Translations under genes and position numbers: made by a program
Part shown: positions 34,341 through 42,564 of the stretch, in pieces
How the letters are laid out: each line of letters starts with the position of its first letter
Numbering within the stretch: the first letter of the stretch is position 1
Source of the DNA: Arhodomonas sp051195215
GTDB taxonomy: Bacteria; Pseudomonadota; Gammaproteobacteria; Nitrococcales; Nitrococcaceae
Length of the DNA: 64,000 nt
NCBI RefSeq assembly: GCF_051195215.1
Contig: NZ_JBNAZM010000009.1
Span: 62,001-126,000, forward strand
Direction of reading: 5' to 3'
Notes under the pieces: model-generated
Database searches by the model: none
What the model was told of the DNA's origin: nothing
Seen by the model: the letters and a program-made list of their open reading frames with translations, nothing else

Positions 34341-35422
34341 TGTTGCATCTGCTCAAGCGCCGCCGCCACCGGTTGCCGGTGGTAACGACGCAAACGCTGC
34401 GGCACAGCCTCATCCGCACCGGCGTGATGCTGGCGGCCGTGGTGGTCGCCCACGTGCTCGCCATGATGGCCTTCGAGGGACTGGCACCGTGGCCGGCGGT
34501 GTGGCTGACCGCCACCACGCTGACCACGGTGGGTTACGGTGATCTGTCGGCGACGACGCCGCCCGGGCAGTTCGCCACCGTGGCGTTGTCGTACGCGCTG
34601 GGCATTTTCCTGCTGGCGAATCTCGCCACCTACTGGATCGATTACCGCGCCGAGCGCCGCGCACGCATGCTGCGCGGCCAATGGAGATGGGGCATGGAAC
34701 ATCACATTGTCATCCTCAACGCGCCGGCGCGCCGTCCGGCGCGCTATTTCGAGCGCCTGGTGCAGGAGATCCGGCACTGGGATGGGTTTTCGGAAACGCC
34801 CGTGCAGATCGTCACGGAGGCGTTTCCCGACGGCCTGCCGGCCACGCTGCGTGAGAATGGCGTCGTTCACTACCACGGCAATCCGGACGATCCGGACGTG
34901 CTGCGCGCGGTGGACATCCATGCCGCCGATCATATCGTCGTGCTCGCCGAGGCGGAGGACGACGCCCGTGCCGATACGCTCTCCCTCGGTCTGGTGGACC
35001 GCTTGAGCGATGCGGGCGTTACCGGGCATGTCATCATCGAATGCGTGACCGACCGCAACCGCGCCCGTTTCAAACGTTTCATGCCGGCTGCCACGATCCT
35101 GCGGCCGGTGCGCGGTTACCCCGAGATCCTGGCGCGCGCACTTGCCGCCCCCGGTACCGAGCGGGTGCTCGAGGATCTGTTCCAGCACCAGGGCGTGCAC
35201 CCGCGGCGGTACGATGCCACCTTTGACAGCCTGCACTGGGCGGAGCTCGTCACCCGGTTCGTCAACGCGGGCTATGGCACGCCGCTGGCGTATCTCGATC
35301 GTTCCGGCGAGGTTGTCTCCAGCCCGTGTACGGCGGAAATGCTGTCCGGTTCAGCGGTGTTCGTGTTGGTGGACGAAGCCCGCGCACCCGGTGCCGACCA
35401 GGTCCGGGCGCTGCTCGGGTGA
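34340..35422 (+). CDS. potassium channel with RCK/TrkA-N regulatory domain
   Basis: This 360-residue protein has two transmembrane helices flanking a pore loop with the K+ selectivity filter TTLTTVGYGDLSA (about residues 58-70), then a cytoplasmic Rossmann RCK domain. In the RCK domain HHIVILNAPARRPARYF departs from the usual GxGxxG, so nucleotide binding may differ. VDIHAADHIVVLAEAEDDARADT is conserved. It is the last gene of the operon, coupled by TGATG to the preceding gene. A channel opened on membrane stress would dissipate or adjust K+ gradients, which fits the PspA context. Confidence 0.87.
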   Translation: MLHLLKRRRHRLPVVTTQTLRHSLIRTGVMLAAVVVAHVLAMMAFEGLAPWPAVWLTATTLTTVGYGDLSATTPPGQFATVALSYALGIFLLANLATYWIDYRAERRARMLRGQWRWGMEHHIVILNAPARRPARYFERLVQEIRHWDGFSETPVQIVTEAFPDGLPATLRENGVVHYHGNPDDPDVLRAVDIHAADHIVVLAEAEDDARADTLSLGLVDRLSDAGVTGHVIIECVTDRNRARFKRFMPAATILRPVRGYPEILARALAAPGTERVLEDLFQHQGVHPRRYDATFDSLHWAELVTRFVNAGYGTPLAYLDRSGEVVSSPCTAEMLSGSAVFVLVDEARAPGADQVRALLG

Positions 35423-35517
35423 TCCCGGCCCACTCGATGCGTGCACTCGGCTACATTGGGGGAAACACCATTGCTGCGGCGCGAACGATGTGCCGGAAGC
35501 GCTTCAAGGAGGATTCC

Positions 35518-36063
35518 ATGACGAACATGCGCCCCATTGCACTGGCGGTTGTGTTGCTGCCGCTGGCCGCCTCCGCCGACACGGGGCTCGACAGCGCCTT
35601 CGGCATCGCCTTCGGTGAAGCCTATGCGCCTCCGGAGACGGCGACGGACAAGGCGCTCCCCGATGGCGGTCATCTCTATCGGCTCGACAATCCGCCCCGG
35701 CCCTATCCAGTGCTCGACGACTACCGCGTGCGCACCGGCAGCGACGGCCGCGTCGCCGAGATCGTCGCTACCGCGAGCCTGGCGTCGGCCGAGGCGTGTG
35801 CCCGCGAGCAGGACGTCATCGCCGATGCTGTCGCGAACAAGTACGAGGAAGTCGCGCGCGTGACCACCGGCGACGAGCTGTTGCGGCGCACCGCACTGCG
35901 CATCGGCCCGGACCGCGTGGAGGTCGTGTGCGTTGACGATGCGCTGGAGCTGCGTTACTTGAGTGCGTCCGCCGGTGCCGCTGACTCGACGGAGGCCGTC
36001 GGCGCGCAAGACGAACGAAACGCCGAGGATGGGCCACCGGCCCGGGACACCTCTCCACTGTAG
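35518..36063 (+). CDS. exported hypothetical protein
   Basis: This 181-residue protein has a clear signal peptide (MTNMRPIALAVVLLPLAASA, cleavage around residue 20). The mature part contains DYRVRTGSDGRVAEIVATAS and two cysteines (ACAREQD, VEVVCVDD) that could form a disulfide in the periplasm, ending in a disordered acidic tail. No family is recognised. AAGGAGGATTCC precedes the ATG. A perfect 10-bp hairpin follows the stop. It is 95 bases downstream of the channel gene and may be a separate unit. Confidence 0.65.
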   Translation: MTNMRPIALAVVLLPLAASADTGLDSAFGIAFGEAYAPPETATDKALPDGGHLYRLDNPPRPYPVLDDYRVRTGSDGRVAEIVATASLASAEACAREQDVIADAVANKYEEVARVTTGDELLRRTALRIGPDRVEVVCVDDALELRYLSASAGAADSTEAVGAQDERNAEDGPPARDTSPL

Positions 36064-36082
36064 GAAACAGCGGTCCATGGGT

Positions 36083-36108
36083 CCCTGCCACGCGCTTTCG
36101 TGGCAGGG
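36083..36108. terminator. perfect 10-bp hairpin after the exported hypothetical gene
   Basis: CCCTGCCACG (36083-36092), loop CGCTTT and CGTGGCAGGG (36099-36108) form a perfect stem 20 bases after the stop. There is no T-run, so it may act as a 3' stabiliser or a weak terminator. Confidence 0.55.
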
Positions 36109-36256
36109 CAAGGCGCCGGTGCGGGTCATTCAACCAGGTTGCGGCGGTGGGGCACGGCTTAGGCGTTCGCGGAACCCGCCATCTCCGTTTCCTCGCGTCG
36201 AATGCTTACGCCCGGTAAGCTGACGGTGGTTTATTGAGCCATCGATTGCGTCCGAA

Positions 36257-36315
36257 GCGTTGCGTCAAGCGCAACACACACAGCGTTGAGGGGGCAACGA
36301 AGGCGGCATTACGGT
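36257..36315 (+). promoter_or_regulatory. promoter and LysR-type operator of the dadA-like gene
   Basis: GCGTTGCG followed by GCAACAC forms an imperfect inverted repeat just upstream of TTGAGG (36286-36291, -35) and TACGGT (36310-36315, -10) with an 18-base spacer. The same layout occurs at 38662-38720 upstream of the TRAP genes without any gap. A LysR gene lies between the two targets. The binding assignment is inferred. Confidence 0.6.
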
Positions 36316-36368
36316 TGTCCGAGGTCCCGGCGGGGCCGGGTTGTATGGGGCGTCTCGGGAGGCTGTGC

Positions 36369-37634
36369 GTGCACGTTCTGGTTATCGGCGGTGGCGTCAT
36401 CGGGGCCACCACGGCGTATTTTCTCACCGAGGCGGGTCACGAGGTCACGCTGGTGGACCGCCAGCCCTCTCTGGCCGCCGAAGGCAGCTTCGCCAATGGT
36501 GGCATGGTACACGCCAGCCACACGGAGCCCTGGAATACCCCCGCGGCGATCCGTCAGCTCGTGCGCTGGATCGGCCGCGAGGAGTCACCGCTGCTGCTGC
36601 GGCCGTCACAGATTCCCAACCTGATCGGGTGGGGGCTCGGTTTTCTGCGTTACAGCAGTGCCCGTCACCATGAGCGCAGCACGCGGGTGAACACGCGTCT
36701 GGCCGTCTACAGTCAGCGCATGCTCGCCGACATCCGCGCGCGTACCGGCATCGATTACGAGGCCGAGCAGCGCGGCATCATGAAGATCTTTCGCGACCGT
36801 GCCGAGCTCGAACACGCAATCACCGCCTCCGCGCTCACCGAGTCCCTCGGAGTGCGCTACGAGGCGCTGGACGTCGACGGCGTGGTGGCGCGGGAGCCGG
36901 CGCTCGCCGACGTACGCGACGAGCTCGCTGGCGGCATTTACTACCCCGATGACGAGTCGGGAGATGCCCACCTGTTCACCGAGGCGCTCGCTGCCGTTGT
37001 CAGCGAGCGTGGCGGCTCGCTGCGGCTCGGCGAGCAGGTGCTGCGGCTGGAAGGCGGTGCCGGCGGGGTCGACCGCGTGGTCACTGACCAAGGGGAGATC
37101 ACCGCCGATCGCTACGTGCTCGCCGCCGGTGTGGAAGCGCCCGTGCTCGCCAAGCCGCTAGGGGTGCGACTGCCCATCAAGCCAGTAAAAGGGTATTCCG
37201 CCACACTGCCGGCGGCAGGGCATCCCGGGGTACCCGCCACACCGATCATCGATGAGGGCCAGAAGGTGGTGATCACCCGCCTGGGCGAGCGCCTGCGGGT
37301 GGCCGGAACCGCCGAGTTCGCCGGTTACGACCGCAGCATTCGCCAGCGACGCGTGGAGATCGTCGTGCGCCAGGCGCTGGCGAACTTCCCGCAATACGCC
37401 GGCAGCGTGGATACGACGGCCGCGGAGCCCTGGGCCTGCCTGCGCCCGATGACCATGGACGGGCCGCCGCTGCTGGGCGCAAGCGGCGTTCCGAACCTGC
37501 TGCTCAACACCGGACCGGGACATCTCGGCTGGACGTTCGCCGCCGGTGCGGGCCGAGTCGTCGCCGACCTGGTGGACGAGCGCACGCCGGAGATAGACCT
37601 GGAAGGCCTCACGCTCGCGCGCTACCGGCGATGA
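36369..37634 (+). CDS. dadA: FAD-dependent D-amino acid dehydrogenase (DadA-like)
   Basis: This 421-residue protein starts MHVLVIGGGVIGATTAYFL, the dinucleotide-binding motif of the DAO/DadA family. It has DRQPSLAAEGSFANGG and the C-terminal WACLRPMTMDGPPLLG and NTGPGHLGWTFA, the DadA pattern that contacts FAD. DadA oxidises D-amino acids, classically D-alanine, to keto acids at the inner membrane. The GTG at 36369 is chosen because GGGAGG lies six bases upstream and the product then begins directly with the FAD motif. The downstream LysR, TRAP and D-Ala-D-Ala dipeptidase genes suggest a D-amino acid uptake locus. A related sarcosine or glycine oxidase cannot be excluded. Confidence 0.85.
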   Translation: MHVLVIGGGVIGATTAYFLTEAGHEVTLVDRQPSLAAEGSFANGGMVHASHTEPWNTPAAIRQLVRWIGREESPLLLRPSQIPNLIGWGLGFLRYSSARHHERSTRVNTRLAVYSQRMLADIRARTGIDYEAEQRGIMKIFRDRAELEHAITASALTESLGVRYEALDVDGVVAREPALADVRDELAGGIYYPDDESGDAHLFTEALAAVVSERGGSLRLGEQVLRLEGGAGGVDRVVTDQGEITADRYVLAAGVEAPVLAKPLGVRLPIKPVKGYSATLPAAGHPGVPATPIIDEGQKVVITRLGERLRVAGTAEFAGYDRSIRQRRVEIVVRQALANFPQYAGSVDTTAAEPWACLRPMTMDGPPLLGASGVPNLLLNTGPGHLGWTFAAGAGRVVADLVDERTPEIDLEGLTLARYRR

Positions 37635-37671
37635 ACCACGCGGTGGCCCACGGCGCCCGGGAGACGCACTC

Positions 37672-38604
37672 GTGAACCGCCTTAGCCCGCGTGCGCTGCG
37701 CTATCTCTACGAGGTGGATCGCCTGTGCTCCCTGCGCCGGGCCGCCGCCCATCTCGGCGTGGCGCCGTCGGCGGTTAGCCGTGCGATCGCTGCGCTCGAG
37801 GCGGAGCTCGACACGGTGCTCATCGAGCGCTCGCGGCGTGGCGTGCGCCTGACCAGCACCGGTGCCATGGTCGTCGATTACTACCGCGACAGCCGTGCCA
37901 GCGAGCGGGCGTTGCTCTCGCGCATTCAGGCGGTGCAGGGACTGCGCCAGGGCGAGATCAGCATCGCCCTCGGTGAGGGCTTCATCGCCGATCTCATCTC
38001 GGCACCTCTGCGAGCATTCATGGCCGCGTATCCGCAGATCGTTCTCACCGTCACCATGGCCGGTGCCCATGACGCGATCCGCCAGGTGGTCGACGATCAG
38101 GTGGACTTCGCGCTGGTCTACGCGCCACCGCCGGACAGCCGTTTGCACACCCACGTCGCGACCCGCCAGCCCCTGGATCTCATCGTGCCACCGGGACATT
38201 CGCTTGCCGGCGGCGGCCGTGCGGTGACGCCCGCGGCGGTGCAGGATTATCCGCTTGGGGTGATGGAACGGGGCTTCGGCATGCACCAGCTCATCGACGT
38301 GCTCGCTTATCAGGATCGCCTGCGCTTCGCACCGGCATTGCGCACCAACTCCGTCGCGGTGCTCAAGAATTTCGTGCAGTCCGGCATGGGCGTGGCGTTC
38401 ATGCCGCAGCTGACGGTGGAGGCGGAGCTCAACCGTGGCGAGCTCGAGCTGGTGTTGGTGGATCATCCGGTTCTCGCGACGGCAGAGGCCTGCATCGTCA
38501 GCCGCCGCGGTCGCCCGCTCAGCGTCGCCGCCGAGCGCATCATGACCCACCTCACCGAGGGGATGCGCTTTTTCAGCGCGGATGCACCCGTACGCCTGGG
38601 CTGA
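37672..38604 (+). CDS. LysR-family transcriptional regulator
   Basis: This 310-residue LTTR has an N-terminal helix-turn-helix (LRRAAAHLGVAPSAVSRAIA, about residues 20-40) and a periplasmic-binding-protein-like effector domain (GEGFIADLISAPLRAF, VDFALVYAPPPDSRLHTHV). It begins with GTG at 37672 after GGGAG. It is placed between the dadA-like gene and the TRAP genes, all on the same strand, and both targets carry the same promoter element. It most likely activates both in response to the transported D-amino acid or a product. Confidence 0.9.
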   Translation: MNRLSPRALRYLYEVDRLCSLRRAAAHLGVAPSAVSRAIAALEAELDTVLIERSRRGVRLTSTGAMVVDYYRDSRASERALLSRIQAVQGLRQGEISIALGEGFIADLISAPLRAFMAAYPQIVLTVTMAGAHDAIRQVVDDQVDFALVYAPPPDSRLHTHVATRQPLDLIVPPGHSLAGGGRAVTPAAVQDYPLGVMERGFGMHQLIDVLAYQDRLRFAPALRTNSVAVLKNFVQSGMGVAFMPQLTVEAELNRGELELVLVDHPVLATAEACIVSRRGRPLSVAAERIMTHLTEGMRFFSADAPVRLG

Positions 38605-38661
38605 GCGGGCGCTGCACGCGGTGAAGGCACTGTGCAGAGAGCGTGTGCGCCTCTGAGTAAT

Positions 38662-38720
38662 GCGTTGCGCACAAGGCAACACGTAAAGCATTGCAGAGGC
38701 AACAACGTGCACACTACGGT
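38662..38720 (+). promoter_or_regulatory. promoter and LysR-type operator of the TRAP operon
   Basis: GCGTTGCG and GGCAACAC are followed by TTGCAG (38691-38696) and TACGGT (38715-38720), 18 bases apart. It aligns without gaps to 36257-36315; the distance from the repeat to the -10 is 53 bases in both. Identity is spread over the whole block rather than only in the promoter hexamers. Confidence 0.6.
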
Positions 38721-38805
38721 TGCCTACAGTCCTTTGGCTCGTGCGGCCGCAACGCTCGGTTCGCAGGGCCCGGGGCTAATCGTTGGATGGAGGAGGAAGA
38801 ACGAC

Positions 38806-39834
38806 ATGGCCCTTAACCGCCTGCTCAAGCGTCTCGCCGTTGCCGGCGTGGCATTGGCCCTCAGCGCCGGTGCCGAGGCTGCCACTACGGTGAATCTCAG
38901 CTATAACGGCGCCCCGGACGCGGACAAGAACGCCGTTCACTTGTTCGCCAGCAATTTCAAACGCCTGGTCGAGGAGAAGACCGACGGCGCCATCGAGATC
39001 AAGCTCTACCCCAACAGCATGCTCGGCGAGGAGCAGGCGCGCATGGAGCAGGTGATGAACCAGCCCATGCTCAACGTCGCCTCGTTCGCCGGCGTTTCCC
39101 CACTTTTCCCCGAAATTTTCGTCACCTCGATTCCGTTCCTGTTCGAGGACTTCTCCGCCGCCCGCCGCTTCTTCGACGAGGGCGAGTTCTGGCGGACCGC
39201 CCGCGAGGAGTGGCGCGATCGCACCGGCACGCGCATGCTCGCGGTGGTCGAGGAGGGGGGCTTTCTCGCATTCACCAACAACGAGCACCCGATCCATGAC
39301 CCCTCGGACTTCGATGGGCTGCGTTTCCGCGCCATGGACAAGAGCCAGGTGGCACTCTTCGAGGCCTTCGGCGCCTCGGGCACGCCGATTCCTTGGACGG
39401 AGGTCTACATGGCGCTGCGCACCGGTGTGGCGGATGGGCAGATGAATCCGCCCATGTACATTATCCTGGGCAGCCTCCATGAGGTGCAGAAGTACCTCAC
39501 CCTCGCCAACATCCAGTACTCCGACCAGTTCCTGGTGGCCAATGACGCCCTCATGCAGGGGCTCTCGGAGGACGAGCGCCAGGCCGTCGAGGCCGCCGCC
39601 GCCGAGGCGAATCGCATCAACCGTGAGGCGGTACAGGCGAAGGTCGCAGAGCGCGTGGACTTTCTCGCCGAGAACGGCATGGAGGTCTATCGCCCCACCG
39701 ACGAGGAGCTCGCGCGTTTCCGCGAAGTGGGCCAGCCCGCCTACATGGATTGGTTGCGCGACCAGGGCATCGACGAGCGCTGGATCGAGATGGCCCTGGA
39801 CGACGCCGGCCTCGACGCCATCGCGGCCGAGTGA
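38806..39834 (+). CDS. dctP: TRAP transporter substrate-binding protein
   Basis: This 342-residue protein has a signal peptide ending AGAEA-A near residue 25. It shows the DctP/TAXI-type folds: YPNSMLGEEQARMEQV, GLRFRAMDKSQVALFEAFGA (with the conserved Arg that binds a carboxylate) and PIPWTEVYMALRTGVADGQ. It captures an organic anion or amino acid in the periplasm and delivers it to DctQM. GGAGGAGGAAG precedes the ATG. A hairpin follows the stop, which usually lets the binding protein be made in excess. Confidence 0.93.
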   Translation: MALNRLLKRLAVAGVALALSAGAEAATTVNLSYNGAPDADKNAVHLFASNFKRLVEEKTDGAIEIKLYPNSMLGEEQARMEQVMNQPMLNVASFAGVSPLFPEIFVTSIPFLFEDFSAARRFFDEGEFWRTAREEWRDRTGTRMLAVVEEGGFLAFTNNEHPIHDPSDFDGLRFRAMDKSQVALFEAFGASGTPIPWTEVYMALRTGVADGQMNPPMYIILGSLHEVQKYLTLANIQYSDQFLVANDALMQGLSEDERQAVEAAAAEANRINREAVQAKVAERVDFLAENGMEVYRPTDEELARFREVGQPAYMDWLRDQGIDERWIEMALDDAGLDAIAAE

Positions 39835-39840
39835 CCGTCC

Positions 39841-39860
39841 GCGGGGGCTTCTGCCCCCGC
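39841..39860 (+). terminator. hairpin between dctP and dctQ
   Basis: GCGGGGGC (39841-39848), loop TTCT and GCCCCCGC (39853-39860) form a perfect 8-bp all-GC stem six bases after the dctP stop. There is no T-run. Such hairpins commonly protect the upstream binding-protein mRNA while allowing some read-through. Confidence 0.65.
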
Positions 39861-39891
39861 GCCCCCGCTGGACAGCCGACGGACTCCACTG

Positions 39892-40401
39892 ATGCGTGAC
39901 CGAGTCGCCAACTATCTGCGCATGGCTGCACTCGCCATGGCCGGCGTGCTGCTAGTGATCAACCTGGCCGTCGTGAGCCACGGTGTCATTACACGCTACG
40001 TCATGGGCGGTTCGCCGATCTGGAGCGACGAGCTCTCGCGCTACCTCATCATCGCCACGGTCATGCTGGCCGCGGGTGCGGTATGGAGCGAAGGGCTGCA
40101 CATGCGCGTGGGCATCCTCGAACGCCTGCTGCCTGGGCCCGCCGGACGCGTGGTCCGGGCCTATCAGTGGCTGCTGACCCTGGCACTCGCCGGCTTCGGC
40201 GCCTGGATCGGCTGGCAGTACGCGTGGTCGGTGAGCGCATTCCGGACCATGGGCCTGGGCATCAGCCGTACGGTGCCGTTGTTGTGCGTGCCCGTCGGCT
40301 TCGCCCTGCTGTTCGCTCACGCGCTGCTGCGCGGACCGCGGCCGCTGCCCAGTGCCACCGACACTGATACCGACACGCCGGCGGATGGGGAGGCGACATG
40401 A
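39892..40401 (+). CDS. dctQ: TRAP transporter small membrane subunit
   Basis: This 169-residue, four-helix protein has the DctQ pattern SPIWSDELSRYLIIATVMLAAG and a second-half GISRTVPLLCVPVGFALLF. It pairs with DctM to form the sodium-driven membrane unit. The C-terminal tail is Asp/Thr-rich. The stop overlaps the dctM start (ATGA). Confidence 0.92.
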   Translation: MRDRVANYLRMAALAMAGVLLVINLAVVSHGVITRYVMGGSPIWSDELSRYLIIATVMLAAGAVWSEGLHMRVGILERLLPGPAGRVVRAYQWLLTLALAGFGAWIGWQYAWSVSAFRTMGLGISRTVPLLCVPVGFALLFAHALLRGPRPLPSATDTDTDTPADGEAT

Positions 40402-41675
40402 TCTGGACCATGCTCGCCACCTTTTTCGCCCACATCCTGCTGGGCGTGCCGCTGTTCCTCGCGTTGCTCGCCACCGCCGTGGTGGGGTTCGCGTTCGTGG
40501 ATTTCTCGCTGCTGCCACGCATGCTGCCGCAGCAATTCTTCGGCGGCATCAACGCGTTCTCGCTCATGGCGATCCCGCTGTTCATTCTCGCGGGCAATCT
40601 GATGAACGCCACGAGCCTCACGCAGCGGTTGATGGATCTGGCTCGCGCCCTCGTGGGGCATCTCCGCGGCGGGCTGGGTTACGTGAACGTGGTCGCGAGC
40701 GTGTTTTTCGCCGGCGTCAACGGCTCGGCGGTGGCGGATACCTCCGCGCTCGGCACGCTGCTCGTACCGGCCATGCGCCGCGAGGGCTACAACGCGCCCT
40801 ACGCGGCGGGGCTGACGGCGGGCAGTTCGCTGATCGGGCCGATCATCCCGCCGAGCATCTTCATGATTCTCTACGCCGCGCTCACGAATACGTCAGTGGG
40901 GGATCTCTTCCTCGCCGGTGTCGTGCCTGGGCTGGTGCTGGGCGCGGCGTTCATGGCCATGAACTACGTCTACGCGCGCCGTGCCGCGATACCCGTGCGC
41001 GCGCAGCGTCCCGCCGCCGGCGAGCTCGGCCGCGCGTTCGTGGCGGCGCTGCCGGCGCTGGCGGCACCGTTCATCATCGTCGCCGGCATTGTCGGCGGCG
41101 TGGTCACGCCCACCGAGTCCGGTGCGCTGACGGCCCTGTACGTGCTCGTGGTCGGCAGCCTCATGGGCGGAGCCTCGTGGCGCGCGGTGATCGCCGCGGT
41201 GATGGATACCGTGCGGCTGACCTCTGCCATCTTCCTGATTATGGCGGCGGCGGCCGTGGTGAGCTGGCTGTTGTCCTACGCTCAGGCCCCCGAGCGCTTC
41301 GCGGCGATGCTCGCGCCACTCGCCGACCGGCCCGTGCTGGTGTTGTTCGCGTTGAGCGCGATTACGTTCGTCACCGGCATGTTCATGGAAGAGATTTCCG
41401 CGCTCATGCTGTTGACCCCGGTATTTCTGCCCGTGGCGATGAGCGCCGGCATCGATCCGGTGCACCTGGGGATCGTGGTCACGCTCAATATCACCATTGC
41501 GCTCATCACGCCCCCCATGGGGGCCTGCGTATTCGTCGCTGCCGCGGTGAGCCGCCTCGATATCGCAGCGCTGTTCCGTACGATCTGGCCGTTCGTGCTG
41601 GTGGCGCTCGCGGTGCTGGTTGTGCTGATCTGCTTTCCCGCGTTGTCGCTCACTTTGCCGGGGCTGTTTCACTGA
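40398..41675 (+). CDS. dctM: TRAP transporter large membrane subunit
   Basis: This 425-residue protein has about twelve helices. DctM motifs include GGINAFSLMAIPLFILAGNL, GSAVADTSALGTLLVPAM, GSSLIGPIIPPSIFMILYA and LGIVVTLNITIALITPPMG. It is the ion-coupled translocation subunit. The substrate is not predictable from DctM, but the neighbouring D-amino acid oxidase and dipeptidase suggest a D-amino acid or a related carboxylate. Confidence 0.94.
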   Translation: MIWTMLATFFAHILLGVPLFLALLATAVVGFAFVDFSLLPRMLPQQFFGGINAFSLMAIPLFILAGNLMNATSLTQRLMDLARALVGHLRGGLGYVNVVASVFFAGVNGSAVADTSALGTLLVPAMRREGYNAPYAAGLTAGSSLIGPIIPPSIFMILYAALTNTSVGDLFLAGVVPGLVLGAAFMAMNYVYARRAAIPVRAQRPAAGELGRAFVAALPALAAPFIIVAGIVGGVVTPTESGALTALYVLVVGSLMGGASWRAVIAAVMDTVRLTSAIFLIMAAAAVVSWLLSYAQAPERFAAMLAPLADRPVLVLFALSAITFVTGMFMEEISALMLLTPVFLPVAMSAGIDPVHLGIVVTLNITIALITPPMGACVFVAAAVSRLDIAALFRTIWPFVLVALAVLVVLICFPALSLTLPGLFH

Positions 41676-41708
41676 CCCACTGCCGAGCAATACCTCGTTA
41701 ACTGCACT

Positions 41709-42461
41709 ATGGACATGACTTTCCCCCCGATTCCCGAGTTGTCCGAGCCCGAGTGGCCCGCTGTCGGCCGGGTGCCGATTGACGAGTGCGACGAACCCCT
41801 GGTGCCGCTCGGGCTCGCCCCGGAGCGCATCCAGGTGCTGCCCGCGTATTACGTCGACGGTATTCCCGGGGCAGTGCCCGTGTGCTATGCCCGCGCGAGC
41901 GTCCGCGAGCGCCTGCTCACCGTGGCGGACCGCCTGCCCGCGGGCTTGCGCCTGGTGGTGCTCGATGCCTGGCGGCCTTTCGGCGTGCAGCAGTATCTCT
42001 ACGATCATCTCCAGACGGTGCTGCGTGAAATGCGCCCGGATCTGGACGACAACGAGATCGCGCGGCGTACCCGGGAATTCGTGGCACCGCCGAGCCGTGA
42101 CAGGAGCGCGCCGAGCCCTCATCTCACGGGCGGCTCGGTGGACGTGACCGTATGCGACGCCGACGGCCGCATGCTCGCAATGGGCAGCGATTTCGACGAG
42201 ATTACGCCGCGATCGCATACGCGCCACTATGAAGGGAGCGGGGATGCGTCGACGGTGCGCGAATACCGGCGCATGCTCTACCACGCCATGACGGCGGCGG
42301 GCTTTACCAACCTGCCGAGCGAGTGGTGGCACTACGACTTCGGCAACCAGCAGTGGGCCTGGTATCACGGCGAGCCCCGCGCCCGTTACGGCCTGGCGCA
42401 ACCCGAGGGCATCGCCGAGAGCTGGCGGCGCCAGCTATCCGCAGGCGATGCCGGTCGCTGA
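41709..42461 (+). CDS. ddpX: D-alanyl-D-alanine dipeptidase (VanX/DdpX family)
   Basis: This 250-residue M15D peptidase has the zinc-ligand motif SPHLTGGSVD (His and Asp) and EWWHYD (catalytic Glu and third ligand His), plus LDAWRPFGVQQYLYD with the conserved Arg. It has no signal peptide, so it acts in the cytoplasm on imported D-Ala-D-Ala or similar dipeptides released from peptidoglycan. It is 34 bases after dctM. No vanA/vanH partner is present, so this is a nutritional rather than a resistance context. D-Ala produced here could feed the DadA-like enzyme. Confidence 0.88.
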   Translation: MDMTFPPIPELSEPEWPAVGRVPIDECDEPLVPLGLAPERIQVLPAYYVDGIPGAVPVCYARASVRERLLTVADRLPAGLRLVVLDAWRPFGVQQYLYDHLQTVLREMRPDLDDNEIARRTREFVAPPSRDRSAPSPHLTGGSVDVTVCDADGRMLAMGSDFDEITPRSHTRHYEGSGDASTVREYRRMLYHAMTAAGFTNLPSEWWHYDFGNQQWAWYHGEPRARYGLAQPEGIAESWRRQLSAGDAGR

Positions 42462-42484
42462 TCGCAAGCCGGTGTGCAACGGCG

Positions 42485-42556
42485 CCCGGGCTGGGTGACA
42501 ATGATGGATCGACGGTGGCTCATCCGGCCACCGGTCATCATTCATCGTTACCCGGG
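42485..42556 (+). promoter_or_regulatory. nested hairpin in the queC leader, overlapping the ribosome site
   Basis: Three nested pairings occur: GGGT (42493-42496) with ACCC (42550-42553), ATGATG (42501-42506) with CATCAT (42536-42541), and CGGTGG (42513-42518) with CCACCG (42528-42533). The outer arm runs into CCCGGGAG (42551-42558), the likely Shine-Dalgarno of queC (start 42565). The fold could hide the ribosome site. It does not show the preQ1-I consensus. Confidence 0.5.
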
Positions 42557-42564
42557 AGCGCTTC

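Larger units (their letters stand above)
36064..36368. other. intergenic region with hairpin and LysR-type promoter
   Basis: These 305 bases contain the hairpin at 36083-36108 and the regulatory element at 36257-36315. There is no gene. In-frame codons upstream of the dadA-like GTG run through this region but do not look like protein. Confidence 0.7.

Noticed and set aside
41709..42461. VanX as part of a glycopeptide resistance cluster
   Set aside because: No ligase, dehydrogenase or VanRS genes are present; the context is nutrient uptake.
42485..42556. preQ1 class I riboswitch
   Set aside because: The short C-rich stem-loop and A-rich tail of the consensus are not present.
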